Source: Latrodectus hesperus
Lineage: Eukaryota > Arthropoda > Arachnida > Araneae > Theridiidae
Length of the DNA stretch: 64,000 nt
Assembly (NCBI GenBank): GCA_037975125.1
Contig: CM075852.1
Span: forward strand, 16,126,319 to 16,190,318
Direction: 5' to 3'
Shown here: positions 36,923-46,110 of the stretch, piece by piece
How the letters are laid out: the number at the start of each line of letters is the position of its first letter
How positions within the stretch are numbered: position 1 is the first letter of the stretch
Made by a program: the position numbers and the translations under genes
The notes under the pieces: generated by a model
The model's input: only the letters and a program-made list of their open reading frames with translations
The model's database searches: none
Told to the model about the DNA's origin: nothing

Positions 36923-39900
36923 GTGGAAATGAGTGAAAGCAATAGAGAACTTTCATATGATGTTTGAAATTTTCTTTTTGCATAAAAATGTTTGAAATAT
37001 ATTATAGATTTTGCATCATTAAAAAATGGCTTACTAGTTATTAGTAACATCGTTCTAGCTGTTACTAACAATCGTTATAAATAAATGAAAAACCTTATAA
37101 TTGTATCAAAGTCTATACATGTTTATATTTTGATAGAATTATAAAGTTTTTTTTATACAATTATCAGGTATATATACTACTTAGTGTTTTTTTTAAATCA
37201 TATGATTTTCTACCCATTTATGAATAAATATTTACAAAGTTTATTATGATATGCTTAATATGCTTGAAACTACAAATATTTCAGATAAACTTAATTATTT
37301 TCAATTATTATAAGTATCTGCAAGTTTCTTATATTTTTTAATTTAAATCCTAAATTATTCTTCCTAATATTGTTGAATATGCTATTTTAACTTGATATTA
37401 TAATATGGCACATTATTTTGATAATTATTTACTTTCAATAACAGTTTGAAGCTGACAGAAGAGCTTTCATTATCACTATTAATTCATTTGGCACTGAACT
37501 GACCAAAGAAGATCGGGCTAAACTTTACCCTCATTGTGGAAAACTATATCCAGATGGTCTTCAAGCTTTGGCTAAAACTGATGAATATGAACATGTGAAA
37601 GCTGTTGCTGAATACTATGCTGTATGTTTAAGTTATTTTATTTACATTTTTAATATGATTCTTAAGTTTGCTGTGCATTTTGCAGTTTTTCACTGTCCAA
37701 TATTTAAGGAATTTTTTTCTTGTGAACTTATTTTAAAATACTCCATCTTTCCTGGTTAAAAAGTTAGTTTTATTTCTTGCCATTAAATGAAAAGTAATGT
37801 TGTCAATATTGTGTTAGTGTTATAACATTTAAATATTATCTTCAATTGCCAAATTGATTTTATATTTAAAAAGAAGTCATAAAATGATTGTGTATTTCTA
37901 TTGTAGCTATTAATATAGATTTTTTACTCTGTTGTAACTAAAATAAGTATTATCATTTAAGTTAAATTAATGGCTAATATGCTACTAAATATTTTAAGTT
38001 TTGGTGAAATTACTAAAAATATTAAATATATATTATATTTCATTAATGGAATTTATTTGAGAATCAGCTGTAATTTTGAAAGTGAAAGTTGTGGAATTAA
38101 CAAATATCACTGTTTGATAATTATTTTTATTTATTTTTTTCAGTAACAATTTTCTCCATAAATTTAATAATCTCAGCCTTCAGTATTACAGTACAAATGC
38201 TAGTGATGAATATTAAAACATTTACAGTCTTTTTATATTCTCTACTATTTAAATGTTGTGATCAGTATCAAGTGTTTTAGATTTCATGCACATTAATTCA
38301 AGCAATCATGAATTAGTATTCAAATAGTTACAATCATTTTATTTACATTTACTTTAGGCCATTATTGTATGTTTCTTCTAGATCAACCATTCATGCATGT
38401 CCTTCATCATTACTCCATCAGCATTATAATCATTATTATATGCATCTTATCCAGACACAGTTTCTGACTCTTCATCTCCAGCATATATAGTATTTTTCAT
38501 CTCCCAGCATTATAAAATCAATTTCTTAAGCTAGAAATACATGTTTGTCTTATTTGAAAATGTTTGTAATCCATTTTTATAGCTAATTTTTAGTCATCAA
38601 AAGTCAATAGGTTTCCTAAAAAAATATTAGAAATTGGAATTCTAATTTCCCCCCACATTAAGAGAACATCACTGTGTTATTTACATCTTGTATTAGATGT
38701 GTCATTAGATTTTAAAGTATTTTGATATATTGAATGTTCAAAAAATGTCGCAGTTACAAATCCTTTTATTCAATATTATGAAAATCCTGGTGAACAGAAA
38801 AATCATAAAACACTCTGCAAATATAACTTGTGATGGTTTTTAAAATTATATTTTCATTGTGTATTGCTTTTTTAATGATTTGGTAGTAAAGATTATATAA
38901 TCTAGTTAGCAAAGTGAGAAAATAATTTATTTTCTCATCCAACTAAAGTTTACATTGATTACTCATAATAAAATATTGCTGTATCAGTCTTTATGTAATC
39001 TTAATTAAACTAAAATGATTGAATGCTTTACATTTTTTTAAATAATTTATAGTAATAGAAAATGTTATGAAACAAAAGTTTTAAATATTTATGTACATTT
39101 TTGTTCCTAATTATTGCCATTTTTTACAACTTATGATGTAATATTAAAATTTAAAAATAAATTATAATTTTTTAACTATGCTTTTTATTAATGTTAATAA
39201 TAGATAAGGATATGTTATGTGTTAAAATTAATTTTTTATTTCCTTACAAATCTTTATTGCTACTGTTTATGCTAGTCTATAGCTATTCTTTTTTGAAAAA
39301 TACTAACACATTAAGCAGCTTTTATTTTTAAGTACATCCTTTAAACATGTTGAATATCACTATTTATATGTGTGTGTGCGTGCAAATAATTTATGTGGAT
39401 CATCCTTTCTTTTGATTTTTGATAACCTTTAAAGATGATTTAAATGGGAACTGTCTGATAGATGTAACTAGAATATCCTGCATTGTTTCTCCACAACAAA
39501 ATTTAGGAACTATTTTCTATCAAAACAAACTCTACTTCCCTCAGCAAAAGTATGACTGGAATAATTGAGATTAGTTTAGGTTCTTAAGTTTCACAATGTG
39601 CAGCATAGTGCTAATGTTTGACTTTAATTAAGCATTTAAAGGACTAGTTTGATACTCACTATGCTTCTGTGATCTGGAAGTCCTGTTGTATAGACTGATG
39701 TCAGAAGTGCATCAAGATTTAAGTTGATATCATATACTACCATAAAAGAGGTTATATTTGATCCAGCATTTATGAAAAGCTGCATTGCAAAGTTCTTCAA
39801 ACACCATTTGAATTGTAAACATTCTTTCAATGAAATTTAAATCAATTATATCATTAGTGTAAAATAGTTTTTAATAAAAAACAAAATTCTTTGTCTTAAC

Positions 39901-42900
39901 TCTGTTTAACATTACCATTTCATTATTGAACAGCGTTTATTTCTGTTTACACAATTGTTATAATCTACTAATAAAAGTTTTTATATATTAAAAGTAATAT
40001 AAAATCATTGCAATTAAATTTTTCATGACATAAAACAAAAATGACTTATTTTTAATAAAAATATAATAAAAACATTGAGTTAAAGAAATAATTACATATC
40101 CTAGTTTGTAAAATATTTCAGTTTACTTGCAAATTGGTTGTTCAAATGATTGTAAAATAGTAGTTTGTAAAATATTTACTTAAAAATTGCCTGATATTTG
40201 ACTTAAAATGTATAAGCTGATTATATGTATATTTTTATATTTTATTACCACTTTTTAATTTAATTTTGTGCACAAGTAAAATAATTAAGAACTAGGATTT
40301 TTGTTTCTTAAGATTAAATGCAGTCAAATTTTTAATAGACTTTATGAATTATGTAACACCAAAACTATTGAAAAGAAAAGTTTTTCATAAAATAATAGTT
40401 ACTTTAACAGTAATAACCCTTCACTGGAGTATACTGAGCGCTTATTCTGTGTAAATATATATATTTTTAAATTGCATATGTAATTTTTTAAAGATGAAGG
40501 TGGTAATGTGTATTTTGGAACTCCAGAGCTAATATTCAATCTTTAGTAGGATAAGGTGTTCCCAAAGAACTGGAACTAAGGAATGAAATACATATTACAT
40601 GTACTTTGTAACTGACAGTCTAATGTTTTAAACTGCTACTATATTTAATTTTGAGCATCTTTTTTATATAAAATTAAATAATTTATTGTTTAAATTTTAG
40701 AAGAATATTTGTTTTTTCTATGCATTATTTTAAAACTATATAATGCTTATTAAATGTTTAGCTAATTACATCATATATGGCTTAATTAAAATTAAAGTAC
40801 TAAAAAGCCCAATATTTTTATATCTAGCAAGTTATTGTATCAATTGTTTCACTTTAAATAATGCTGAAATTTATCCAAAAAATTTTCTTATATATAGGAA
40901 TATTCTATGCTGTTTGAAGGTGCTGGTACCAACCCTGGAGAGAAAACACTGGAAGATAAATTCTTTGAACATGAGGTATTAATGTTTTTAGTCTAATATT
41001 TTATTAATGTAAAAATAATTTAGTTTGCAATATCACTGTGAGGATAAGTTTGTTTATATTAATTAAAATATTCAGTGCTATATTAATTGCATCCTTTTAT
41101 ATTTCTTTATTAAATAATCTAAAATTATGAAAATCTTTAACGAGAAAATACTGCAGTAGTTAATGGCTTAATAATTTGCAGTATTATTAAATACTGCATA
41201 TTATTAAACCACTCATTAATAATTTTAAAATATCTTTATATTGTTAGAATGATTCTGAAATGAAAATGATGCATTATACTTTTTTTTATCAACAAATGAT
41301 TTTTAAGGGTAAAACATTTTCTTCAAGAATTTTCCATAAAGTATTTTCTCTCTCCCATTTATTTAATAGCTCTCAGAAATCATTTTATCTCAATATGTGA
41401 TTGTTGAAATATTGTTAGAAATAAGCTTTTATCATCTTCTTAATTATGCAGTGCATTTATTATGCAAGTTATTTTTAAGATGAAAACTTGTGTGATATAG
41501 AAAAATCTTTTTGGTTTATCACACTTCTTGTATAGGAAATAGTTATATAAATAGCATATTATAAAATATTTGAAATAAAAAGATATTGTGTTAATCCTTT
41601 TTAAGAAAAAAAATGATTAAATATTCAATGTATTGAGGGCCATCAATAGTGAGGGGCCCATCTAAACAAATATCAGAAGGCTTTTGAAAAAAAATTTGTA
41701 TTTCGTGTTTGCTCCTAAAAATTTTCTTACAGCTGCTCATACACACAATGGATAGTTTTTAAGGAAATGAAACAATTTAACATGATTAAAAAAGTTTCTT
41801 TTGTTCTGTTCTGTTTCTTTGTCTAAGTTTAGTCCTGCAAAATTTACATATTTCATTCATTTTTTGTACATTTTTTTTTCTTTATAAACTTTTTTCCAAG
41901 CACTTTTTTCTCAGTATGCAATATTTAATTTTTAAAAAAAGTTTGCTGTATTAGTGCTAAATATTAAAATTATTTTATTAATGATAATGCATGTAATAAT
42001 AAATGACACATTTTCAAAGATTATCATATACTGCTATGATATACCGCTTTAAAAAAATCAGCAGGCTATGAAACAATTTCTTGTAATGCTGCTCTGATCA
42101 TCTGAAAACATGTTCTTTGCAATAAATGTAGATTGATATACTGTGTAAAAATAAGAAGGAAAAAAATCGCGATCAAATCTGTTTTTATTGCCCTTCTTCA
42201 ATATAAATTGTTGCTTTCAATAAAACTATGTTGCTTACCAAGTTATTTAATATTTTTCTCTTAAAAAATTATACATTTGCTTCGCCAAAATTGCATTTTT
42301 CACTTACCCTATAATAATTAAATCAACAAACTAAAGGATTTTTTATTCTGAGGAATTTTCTAAGTTTGCTTTCTGTTCCCATGTCCTGTTTTGTATTCAT
42401 ATTGATTTTTAAGTTTACAAATAACAATATCACCTGTTTCATTCTCTTCCTCACAATAAATTTTAGAATATTTCTGGCAATTTTGTGAGGAATTTTTTAC
42501 TGCAGAATACAATAAATATTTCATTAACACAGTTAAAGGAATTTGATGTTTATTCAAATTATGTTTTGAACCCTTCTTAGTAAATCATAAAATTAGGTTT
42601 TAATATTTATCTGTATTTTCAGCAAATGTATTATATTTTGATATTCACTCTTTTTTTATTTATTTATAGTTTATTGCCTAAAAATATTTAACAAATCAAA
42701 TAAGTTTTTGAAGGAATATATATATTAAAGAATATTTTAAATAATTTTGTTAAAAATTAAATTTTTCTAATATTTTGTTTATATATATATTTTTACTGAC
42801 ATTCAACTTTTGTTTTATTTAGGTTCGTCTTAATAGCAGTGCATTCCTCCAACAATTTCATTATGGTGTGTTCTATGCATATGTAAAATTGAAAGAACAA

Positions 42901-42984
42901 GAATGCAGAAATATTGTATGGATATCGGAATGTGTTGCTCAGCGTCATAGGGCTAAAATTGATAACTACATACCTGTGTTTTAA
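17730..42984 (+). CDS. ATP6V0D1: V-type proton ATPase subunit d (ATP6V0D), 8 coding exons, 348 aa
   Basis: Subunit d of the membrane Vo sector. It caps the proteolipid ring on the cytosolic side and couples it to the central rotor stalk. Coding exons are 17730-17850, 23625-23796, 29577-29755, 30273-30352, 35367-35444, 37445-37621, 40898-40975 and 42823-42984: 1047 nt, 348 aa plus stop, against 351 aa in human ATP6V0D1. Blocks seen in order are [117 protein letters not shown]; and IDNYIPVF. All introns are GT-AG. The start follows AATTATG and matches the family's N-terminus without the short MSFFPE-type extension. Introns host a MITE, a LINE fragment, a gypsy-type LTR element and a Tc1 relic, none touching exons. 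Candidate poly(A) signals: 42984-42989 and 43307-43312. Confidence 0.97.
17881..17888. promoter_or_regulatory. TCACGTGA box (CLEAR / MITF-TFEB-like E-box)
   Basis: A perfect palindromic TCACGTGA lies 30 bases after the ATP6V0D exon 1 donor. This octamer is the core of the CLEAR/M-box bound by TFEB/MITF, which regulates V-ATPase subunit genes in mammals and flies. The site is seen directly; its use here is inferred. Confidence 0.5.
18771..19022. mobile_element. MITE-like element with ~32-bp imperfect terminal inverted repeats
   Basis: 18771-18802 and 18991-19022 are imperfect reverse complements (start GGCACAG, block AATCCAGGATG; end CATCCTGGATT ... CTGTGCC). The 252-bp body has no coding capacity. 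I could not find a convincing target-site duplication, so the family (hAT-like or other) is open. It lies in intron 1 of ATP6V0D. Confidence 0.6.
19735..21620 (-). mobile_element. Jockey-like non-LTR retrotransposon fragment, 5'-truncated, dead
   Basis: Minus strand, 5' to 3'. First comes reverse transcriptase motif A as [15 protein letters not shown] (about 21508-21462). [17 protein letters not shown] follows (21330-21285), then the YADD-type box [11 protein letters not shown] (about 21230-21195). Next is the thumb region with [20 protein letters not shown] (21090-21020). An RNase H domain follows with [10 protein letters not shown] (about 20370) and [14 protein letters not shown] (about 20250-20200). 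Frames 21269-20673 and 20484-19969 are separated by frameshifts and stops. The upstream endonuclease and ORF1 are absent, as expected for a 5'-truncated LINE insertion. A 43-bp inverted repeat disturbs its 3' part. Confidence 0.88.
19854..19978. repeat. ~43-bp near-perfect inverted repeat inside the LINE fragment
   Basis: 19854-19897 and 19935-19978 are reverse complements with about four mismatches (core GAGATCATCTTTGTC / GACAAAGATGATCTC), separated by about 37 bases. A smaller pair, TAGTTGTCAA (19785-19794) and TTGACAACTA (19847-19856), abuts it. Confidence 0.85.
23625..23796 (+). CDS. ATP6V0D1: ATP6V0D exon 2
   Basis: Residues 41-97, [19 protein letters not shown] to FLDYI. Acceptor TTTTTAG; donor GTAATA. 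Confidence 0.95.
24350..24955 (-). repeat. 3' LTR
   Basis: 606 bp. On the minus strand it starts TGTTACAA and ends CGGTACA. It carries a TATA box (GGTATAAATACC, 24626-24637), a poly(A) signal AATAAA (24424-24419) and a CGCCAA-rich minisatellite in U3 (about 24749-24830). Confidence 0.95.
24749..24830 (-). repeat. 30-bp-period CGCCAA minisatellite in LTR U3
   Basis: About 2.6 units, each with paired CGCCAAGTCGCCAAGA and a third ATCGCCAACNG. The copy in the other LTR is at about 28233-28314. It lies upstream of the TATA box on the element strand, where LTR enhancers usually sit. The repeated TTGGCGA resembles an E2F half-site; that reading is only suggestive. Confidence 0.75.
24956..24975 (-). 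promoter_or_regulatory. polypurine tract
   Basis: On the minus strand CTTGAGAGGGGGCAA directly precedes the 3' LTR TGTTACA. This is the expected primer site for plus-strand DNA synthesis in an LTR element. Confidence 0.85.
25143..27950 (-). CDS. Gag-integrase fused open frame, 935 aa, no protease/RT/RNase H
   Basis: One uninterrupted frame. N-terminal residues 1-39 are LTR-encoded. About 70-130 are a charged coiled coil built from repeats of the KAGQEEMK type. A Gag capsid-like part follows ([14 protein letters not shown] to ELRFGDK). A CCHC zinc knuckle [14 protein letters not shown] lies near 421-434. At about residue 455 the frame jumps to [12 protein letters not shown], normally the end of RNase H, so the whole PR-RT-RH block is gone in frame. 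Integrase is complete: an HHCC finger ([11 protein letters not shown] ... CQSCDDC, about 588-633) and a DDE core in [17 protein letters not shown] and DGMVERFN with the usual 35-residue D-E spacing. The C-terminus has GPYTVLKRL. The natural start may be the LTR ATG (27950) or an internal Met after the primer site (MQRV or MDMD). Whether the fusion is translated is unknown. Confidence 0.92.
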   Translation of the reverse strand: MLQREFRLSSEVFTNKSLVFIKWLLYSTLNRHEPVELGTTGVRIEVEELMQRVTRKMDMDLMKSLLEKLAEQMAEMKAGQEDMKTEMKAGQEEIKTEMMKEIKSGQEVMKAGQEEMKARQEEINAEMMKEIKSGQDELKKDIVSVKEEFSNIIQEKMNAMEDKVTSVETKVLEIEENVEEALDNINKEIESLKKQMSNRHEEPNVAFVPSLANIKLSTFDGKSSWQVYKTQFMMVAEANGWNPRAQAFHLAASLRGDAADILETLPEEQRHDFQALSSALELRFGDKCTKEYSRLQLKSRYQKAGESLQELAADIQRLSHLAFSDCPAEIRQDLALHHFIDSVRDPEIQKTLRLADVKDIGSALVYAHKIEAAQQATRKDQHYIRAVSATDTNYDLRKQIEDLQRKLRSLELSKGGRNTKIQCWTCGGVGHVRRYCPKTKDHGISKMEIRQCKETVHGNADALLRKPCNESCQYCSRVEKNYQLVNPSVRQVTVSPPSKPDPWSDEELREAQKEDPDINPILELKESSSMKPSWQDISTYSPTTKQYWTLWDSLHIRNGVLYRKWESDDGRKFKWQLVLPKSRISDVLKELHSSSTGGHFGVMKTLQKVRERFYWSKTRQDVEKWCQSCDDCAARKGPKKRSRGRLQRYNVGAPFERIALDILGPLPRSSNGNKYILVVMDYFTKWPEAFAIPDQEATTVAEVLVQQWVSRFGTPLQIHSDQGTNFTSVVFKGMCQILGIDKTQTTPLHPQSDGMVERFNRTILNNLSLMVSRNQQDWDLKLPLFLLAYCSAVHETTGYTPSQMLFGRELRLPCDLQFGRPPDTSSSPEEYLRDLQARLEDVHNFARDRINLTTERMKTRYDTRATGHEFQEGDKVWLWNPIRRKGLSPKLQANWEGPYTVLKRLNDVVVRIRKSSSSKPKVVHYDRLAPYRNVE
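27540..27740 (-). repeat. coding tandem repeats in gag (coiled-coil module)
   Basis: Reverse-complement units of MKAGQEEMK / MMKEIKSGQ type recur about seven times, as short degenerate repeats of 24-33 nt. They lie between the N-terminus and the Gag fold. Similar nucleotide sequence between units suggests expansion by slippage or unequal exchange. Confidence 0.8.
27815..27831 (-). promoter_or_regulatory. candidate primer-binding site
   Basis: Two bases inside the 5' LTR, the minus strand reads TGGTGTCAGAATCGAGG. It begins TGG as expected for pairing with a tRNA CCA end. The tRNA was not identified. Confidence 0.6.
27834..28438 (-). repeat. 5' LTR
   Basis: 605 bp, nearly identical to the 3' LTR. 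TATA box at 28109-28120 (minus strand) and AATAAA at 27908-27903. The ATG opening the long frame (27950-27948) lies between them, so it should be in the transcribed R region. Confidence 0.95.
29577..29755 (+). CDS. ATP6V0D1: ATP6V0D exon 3
   Basis: Residues 98-157, [20 protein letters not shown] to VIVDTPL. Acceptor CATTAG; donor GTTGAT. Both joins split codons (Thr and Ala). Confidence 0.95.
30273..30352 (+). CDS. ATP6V0D1: ATP6V0D exon 4
   Basis: Residues 158-184, [15 protein letters not shown] to NTLYK. Acceptor TTTTCAG; donor GTAAGA. Confidence 0.95.
31500..32421 (+). pseudogene. Tc1-like transposase relic
   Basis: Frameshifted plus-strand translation gives the Tc1 order. LSDGRV-VWH is followed by [14 protein letters not shown] (31908-31945). 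Next is a KNDSATC remnant of the FQQDNAPCH box (about 32055), then [12 protein letters not shown] (about 32140-32175), where the catalytic Glu of SPDLNPIE is lost. The element ends with GTGTCCAAATACTT (32389-32402), typical of Tc1 inverted repeats. No matching left repeat was found, so the 5' side is truncated or eroded. Confidence 0.78.
32545..32593. repeat. perfect 21-bp-arm hairpin, 7-nt loop
   Basis: Arms 32545-32565 and 32573-32593 are exact reverse complements around TCCCAAG. It lies about 120 bases beyond the Tc1 relic in ATP6V0D intron 4. Confidence 0.85.
35367..35444 (+). CDS. ATP6V0D1: ATP6V0D exon 5
   Basis: Residues 185-210, [15 protein letters not shown] to CEILA. Acceptor TTTATAG; donor GTAAGT. 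Confidence 0.95.
35445..37444 (+). other. ATP6V0D intron 5
   Basis: AT-rich. It holds a (TA)n array at 36868-36919 and a small tandem duplication of AATTGGTTTGAGGATTTT (36082 and 36105). Confidence 0.7.
36868..36919. repeat. (TA)n microsatellite
   Basis: About 26 uninterrupted TA units. Confidence 0.95.
37445..37621 (+). CDS. ATP6V0D1: ATP6V0D exon 6
   Basis: Residues 211-269, [19 protein letters not shown] to VAEYYA. Acceptor AACAG; donor GTATGT. Confidence 0.96.
37622..40897 (+). other. ATP6V0D intron 6
   Basis: AT-rich intron of about 3.3 kb in which I see no gene or recognisable element. Confidence 0.6.
40898..40975 (+). CDS. ATP6V0D1: ATP6V0D exon 7
   Basis: Residues 270-295, [20 protein letters not shown] to FFEHE. 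Acceptor TATATAG; donor GTATTA. Confidence 0.95.
40976..42822 (+). other. ATP6V0D intron 7
   Basis: AT-rich; nothing recognised. Confidence 0.6.
42823..42984 (+). CDS. ATP6V0D1: ATP6V0D exon 8 (last)
   Basis: Residues 296-348, [20 protein letters not shown] to IDNYIPVF and TAA. Acceptor TTATTTAG. Confidence 0.96.
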   Translation, partial: VRLNSSAFLQQFHYGVFYAYVKLKEQECRNIVWISECVAQRHRAKIDNYIPVF

Positions 42985-44500
42985 ATAAATCTCACTTGAG
43001 TCTTTGATGTATTATAATCAAGATAAATCATTTATGAACTTATCATTCCAGATTCTAATAGAGTTTATTGTTGATATATTTGTTGGTTGTATAAATTTAT
43101 ATTTATTTTATCTTTTCAAATATGTGAGCTGTAACTATATTTGTGTGTATAGTTCACATTATATGTGCAATTATGGATGTTTTTAAGAAATATTGAATTA
43201 AGCCAAATAATGAGAAAATTACCATAGTAATAAAAAATTCTATTTCAAACTGAACAAAAAGTAAATGTGTAGATTTGTGCGTGTGTGTGTAAATTATGTT
43301 TCAGAGAATAAAAAAAATTTTCGTTCTGATTTATTTTCATTATTTTTACTATATTAGTCTATTAAAAAAATCCATTCAGTAATATTAAATGCTGCTAATA
43401 TTAAATATTTTGTTTAACAAAATGAAATTTTTTTCATAATTCCATTTTTAAATATTTTTAAGTGTTAAAATTATCAAATTATCTATGTTATTATTTTACA
43501 CATGATTACATCAGATTTTGTTTTACATTTTTGTTTTATTTATTTTTGTTTTGGGGAATCACACACACACAATTTTTATTTTCATTAATTTAATAGCAGT
43601 TTTATCAAAGCACAACTATCTCATTTATTCAGCCATGAAAGTAACTACATATTAAGTGCTAAAGCATTCAACTTATATTTCAATATATAAAATTTTATAA
43701 AATATTATATTAAATATTGAAAAAAACGAAAATGCGAAACATTTATGAGGACAAAAGTGAAAGTCTCACATAATTAGTGAGGTAATAATTATATGTATGA
43801 TTCTTTGTATAGTTTTATGTATGATGACAGGGTTTCTATGTTTTAACATTTCCTTTCTAAGTTTTGAAATTTCTTATAACATGGTAGATATAAAAAAATT
43901 TTATGGGTAGTTTTTTCTGAAAATTTTCATTTTGGTAAAAGACATCTCATTGTAAGTCCTTATATTTGATGAGTGATTTTTAATTTATAATATACTGGTT
44001 GTTTTGTAAAGAATTGTGAAGATGTATAATCATTCGGATGTTCCATAGTTAGATATAATTTTTTAACTTGTAAATCAATGAAAAGTCAAAGTATTTGAGA
44101 ATTTTCAAGGTTTGCACTTGTGATTGATGAATGACACTTTCCTATGAAAATATCTTTCAAAGAGGTTTTTAAAATATTTTTACCGGATTTTAAGAAAATA
44201 AAGACAGATTTATATAATGAATTCATCAAACTGAATAAAATATGAAAATGCATTCAAGAACACTTATTTGAATAATAATTGCAACTACCATGGACATTCG
44301 TTTTTACGAACCTCTAATTTACCAACACTCACGTTTTTATGAACTAATAGCTAGTCCTTATCCTAACACAATGAACGCAATATTAATTTTAACTCCTATT
44401 TACAAAATAAAATTTACAAACATCTTTTCTGCAAATTTTTGTTTCAGGCAAATAGTTTTTTTTATCGGTTTTTTTATGAGAATAAAGTTATGTGTATATA
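42985..44500. other. 3' flank of ATP6V0D, AT-rich
   Basis: Probably includes the ATP6V0D 3' UTR, ending perhaps after the AATAAA at 43307-43312. Short (GT)n and (CA)n runs occur at 43279-43290 and 43560-43570. No other gene is seen. Confidence 0.5.
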
Positions 44501-44504
44501 TATA

Positions 44505-44578
44505 TTCTTCAATAGTGAATCAAGGTGTCTTGTGATATATATATATATCGCAAGATACCTTGATTCACTATTGAAGAA
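44505..44578. repeat. 74-bp loop-less palindrome
   Basis: Arms 44505-44541 and 44542-44578 are reverse complements at 35 of 37 positions. The centre is an AT run. On a plus-strand RNA both mismatches would be G-U pairs, giving an uninterrupted 37-bp stem. Confidence 0.88.
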
Positions 44579-44699
44579 CAAAGCGACACGTGCAAGCATT
44601 TCAGACATTTGATGGGAGAACTGTGGTCTCGAATTTCCCGTGTCTAAGAGCATAGAAAGTTTGAACTTTATTGTTCTGTAATTTATTTCGCTTCATTTG

Positions 44700-45310
44700 A
44701 ATAGCTTAATTTATAAAATTTCATCTGTCGAGAGAAGTTAAGCCGATTCCATTGAGTATTTATTGCAGTTGCACAAAACGAATGTGTTCATCATTCGAAG
44801 TAATAAAGGAAATTCTCTAATGGAAGCAAGCAAAAAAATATTAATAAAGACAAAAATTGCCAAAAAAATATGGAATTGCAAAAAACTTTTCGACTTAAAA
44901 ACTTGAAAAAAAAATCCTTTAAAAGGAAATAGTACAATCAAAGCAATACCATCCCTCTCGAAAATACTGTAGAGAAGTAAAACCTAAACTGGAAAATGTT
45001 TTGCTTTCTTTTGGTTGAGAAAAATGAAAGGAATAAACATTCCTGTTCATGTTAATGTCATTAAAGAGAAATCATACTCGCTTTGATATAAAGCTAAGCA
45101 CAAAATTAAAACGTTGTGAAGGGTTGTTTCCAAAATTTTAAAAACTCACGGTTTGAGCATTAAAAAATGTGTGGCAGAATTCGAATGGAAAGAAGGATCG
45201 TTGAAATCACTACTTTTCGAATACCACCCAAAAGTTTTTAGCGTGGATAAGGCATGTTTGTTTTTTAATATTTTACCTAAAATAACATTTATGGTTTTGG
45301 TTAGATGTCG
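44700..45310 (+). pseudogene. pogo/Tigger-like transposase relic
   Basis: Plus-strand reading across frames gives the CENP-B/pogo order. AKKYGIAKNFST, a remnant of the first HTH (IAKEFGIPKSTLS type), lies at about 44860-44900. WLRKMKGINIPVHVNVIKEKS, the second HTH (W-x-x-x-x-R-x-x-N-I-P-x-x-G-P-x-x-x-E-K type), is at about 45013-45080. AEFEWKEGSLKSL and VDKACLFFNILPKITF follow, the counterpart of NADETGLFWKLLPxRTF, at 45153-45300. Here D-E-T is replaced and the first catalytic Asp cannot be confirmed. Many stops and frameshifts are present. Confidence 0.6.
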
Positions 45311-45389
45311 TGTCCATTTGAAGTCAAGTCAAATCGTTCCATGTGCTGAAATCACAACCTTGACAATGTGTACAATTTTATTTCTATAG

Positions 45390-45870
45390 AGATTTCCCTG
45401 AGAGGGAAATTCGTCAATAGCCTGTAAAACTTCTTATGATGGCTAGACAGTTAAAAATATATTCCTTGAGGAACTCTTTCTCAGGGCAGTTCCCTCATTA
45501 TTTATAAGATCTGGTACCGTCTGTATTTATAGTCATTCCACAGAAGTGTTGGATTCTAAATTTGGAAATAGTCCTGGTAGTAATCCTGTCTCCATTGATA
45601 ACACATAATTGATGTTCCACTTTGATGTGTTTTTCTTTCAGTTTGTATTTATCGAATGCATTAGCATCTTTTAAAGTTACGGTGCTGGGAATTTCCTTCC
45701 TCATTTTCCTCAATATCAACATCTGCAGGTATCTACTGGAACTTTTTCCCAGGTGGAAAATTTCCTCTAAATAATGATGAATATCTTGTGCGAGCCTGGA
45801 GTCTTCCTTCCCTATCGCCTCCTGGGCAGCCCTAGAGTCGCAGAAAATGAAGAGCCCACTATAGCTTCAT
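45390..45870 (-). pseudogene. non-LTR retrotransposon 3' fragment
   Basis: On the minus strand, GLFIFCDSRAAQEAIGK (about 45855-45805) looks like the RNase H box of LINE ORF2. An open stretch (45722-45498) ends ISKFRIQHFCGMTINTDGTRSYK, resembling the R-x-x-x-G-H-x-x-G segment before the terminal zinc-binding motif. It is truncated at both ends and lies back to back with the pogo relic. Confidence 0.45.
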
Positions 45871-46013
45871 CACATCTATCTTAGTTTTAAAAGAGATAAA
45901 TGTAATGAGGGTAAAAATAACGAAGCAAAAAATTAGTGTTGCTCGTAGCCAACATATATAGAACAGAAAAACTGTGACTGCTAATTCCTAGAAAAATACT
46001 TAAAGTCAAGATC

Positions 46014-46110
46014 AGTGATTCCCAAAGTGGATGTCACCACTCCATGGTGGGAGCAGCAGGGATTCAAGGGGGTTGTTGGAAATCATGGCGATCATCAAGA
46101 AAATGTAACC
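46014..46110. mobile_element. possible hAT transposon terminus
   Basis: CAGTGATTCCCAAAGTGG followed by a CCA-TGGTGGG and ATTCAAGGGGG pattern resembles the left end of hAT elements (CAGTGATTCCCAAA...). The right end was not found. 46110-47480 contains further less AT-rich, probably transposon-derived sequence with no readable protein. Confidence 0.35.

Noticed and set aside
36856..37071. Frame ending in a run of Tyr-Ile
   Set aside because: Translation of the (TA)n microsatellite; the same applies to 62452-62772.
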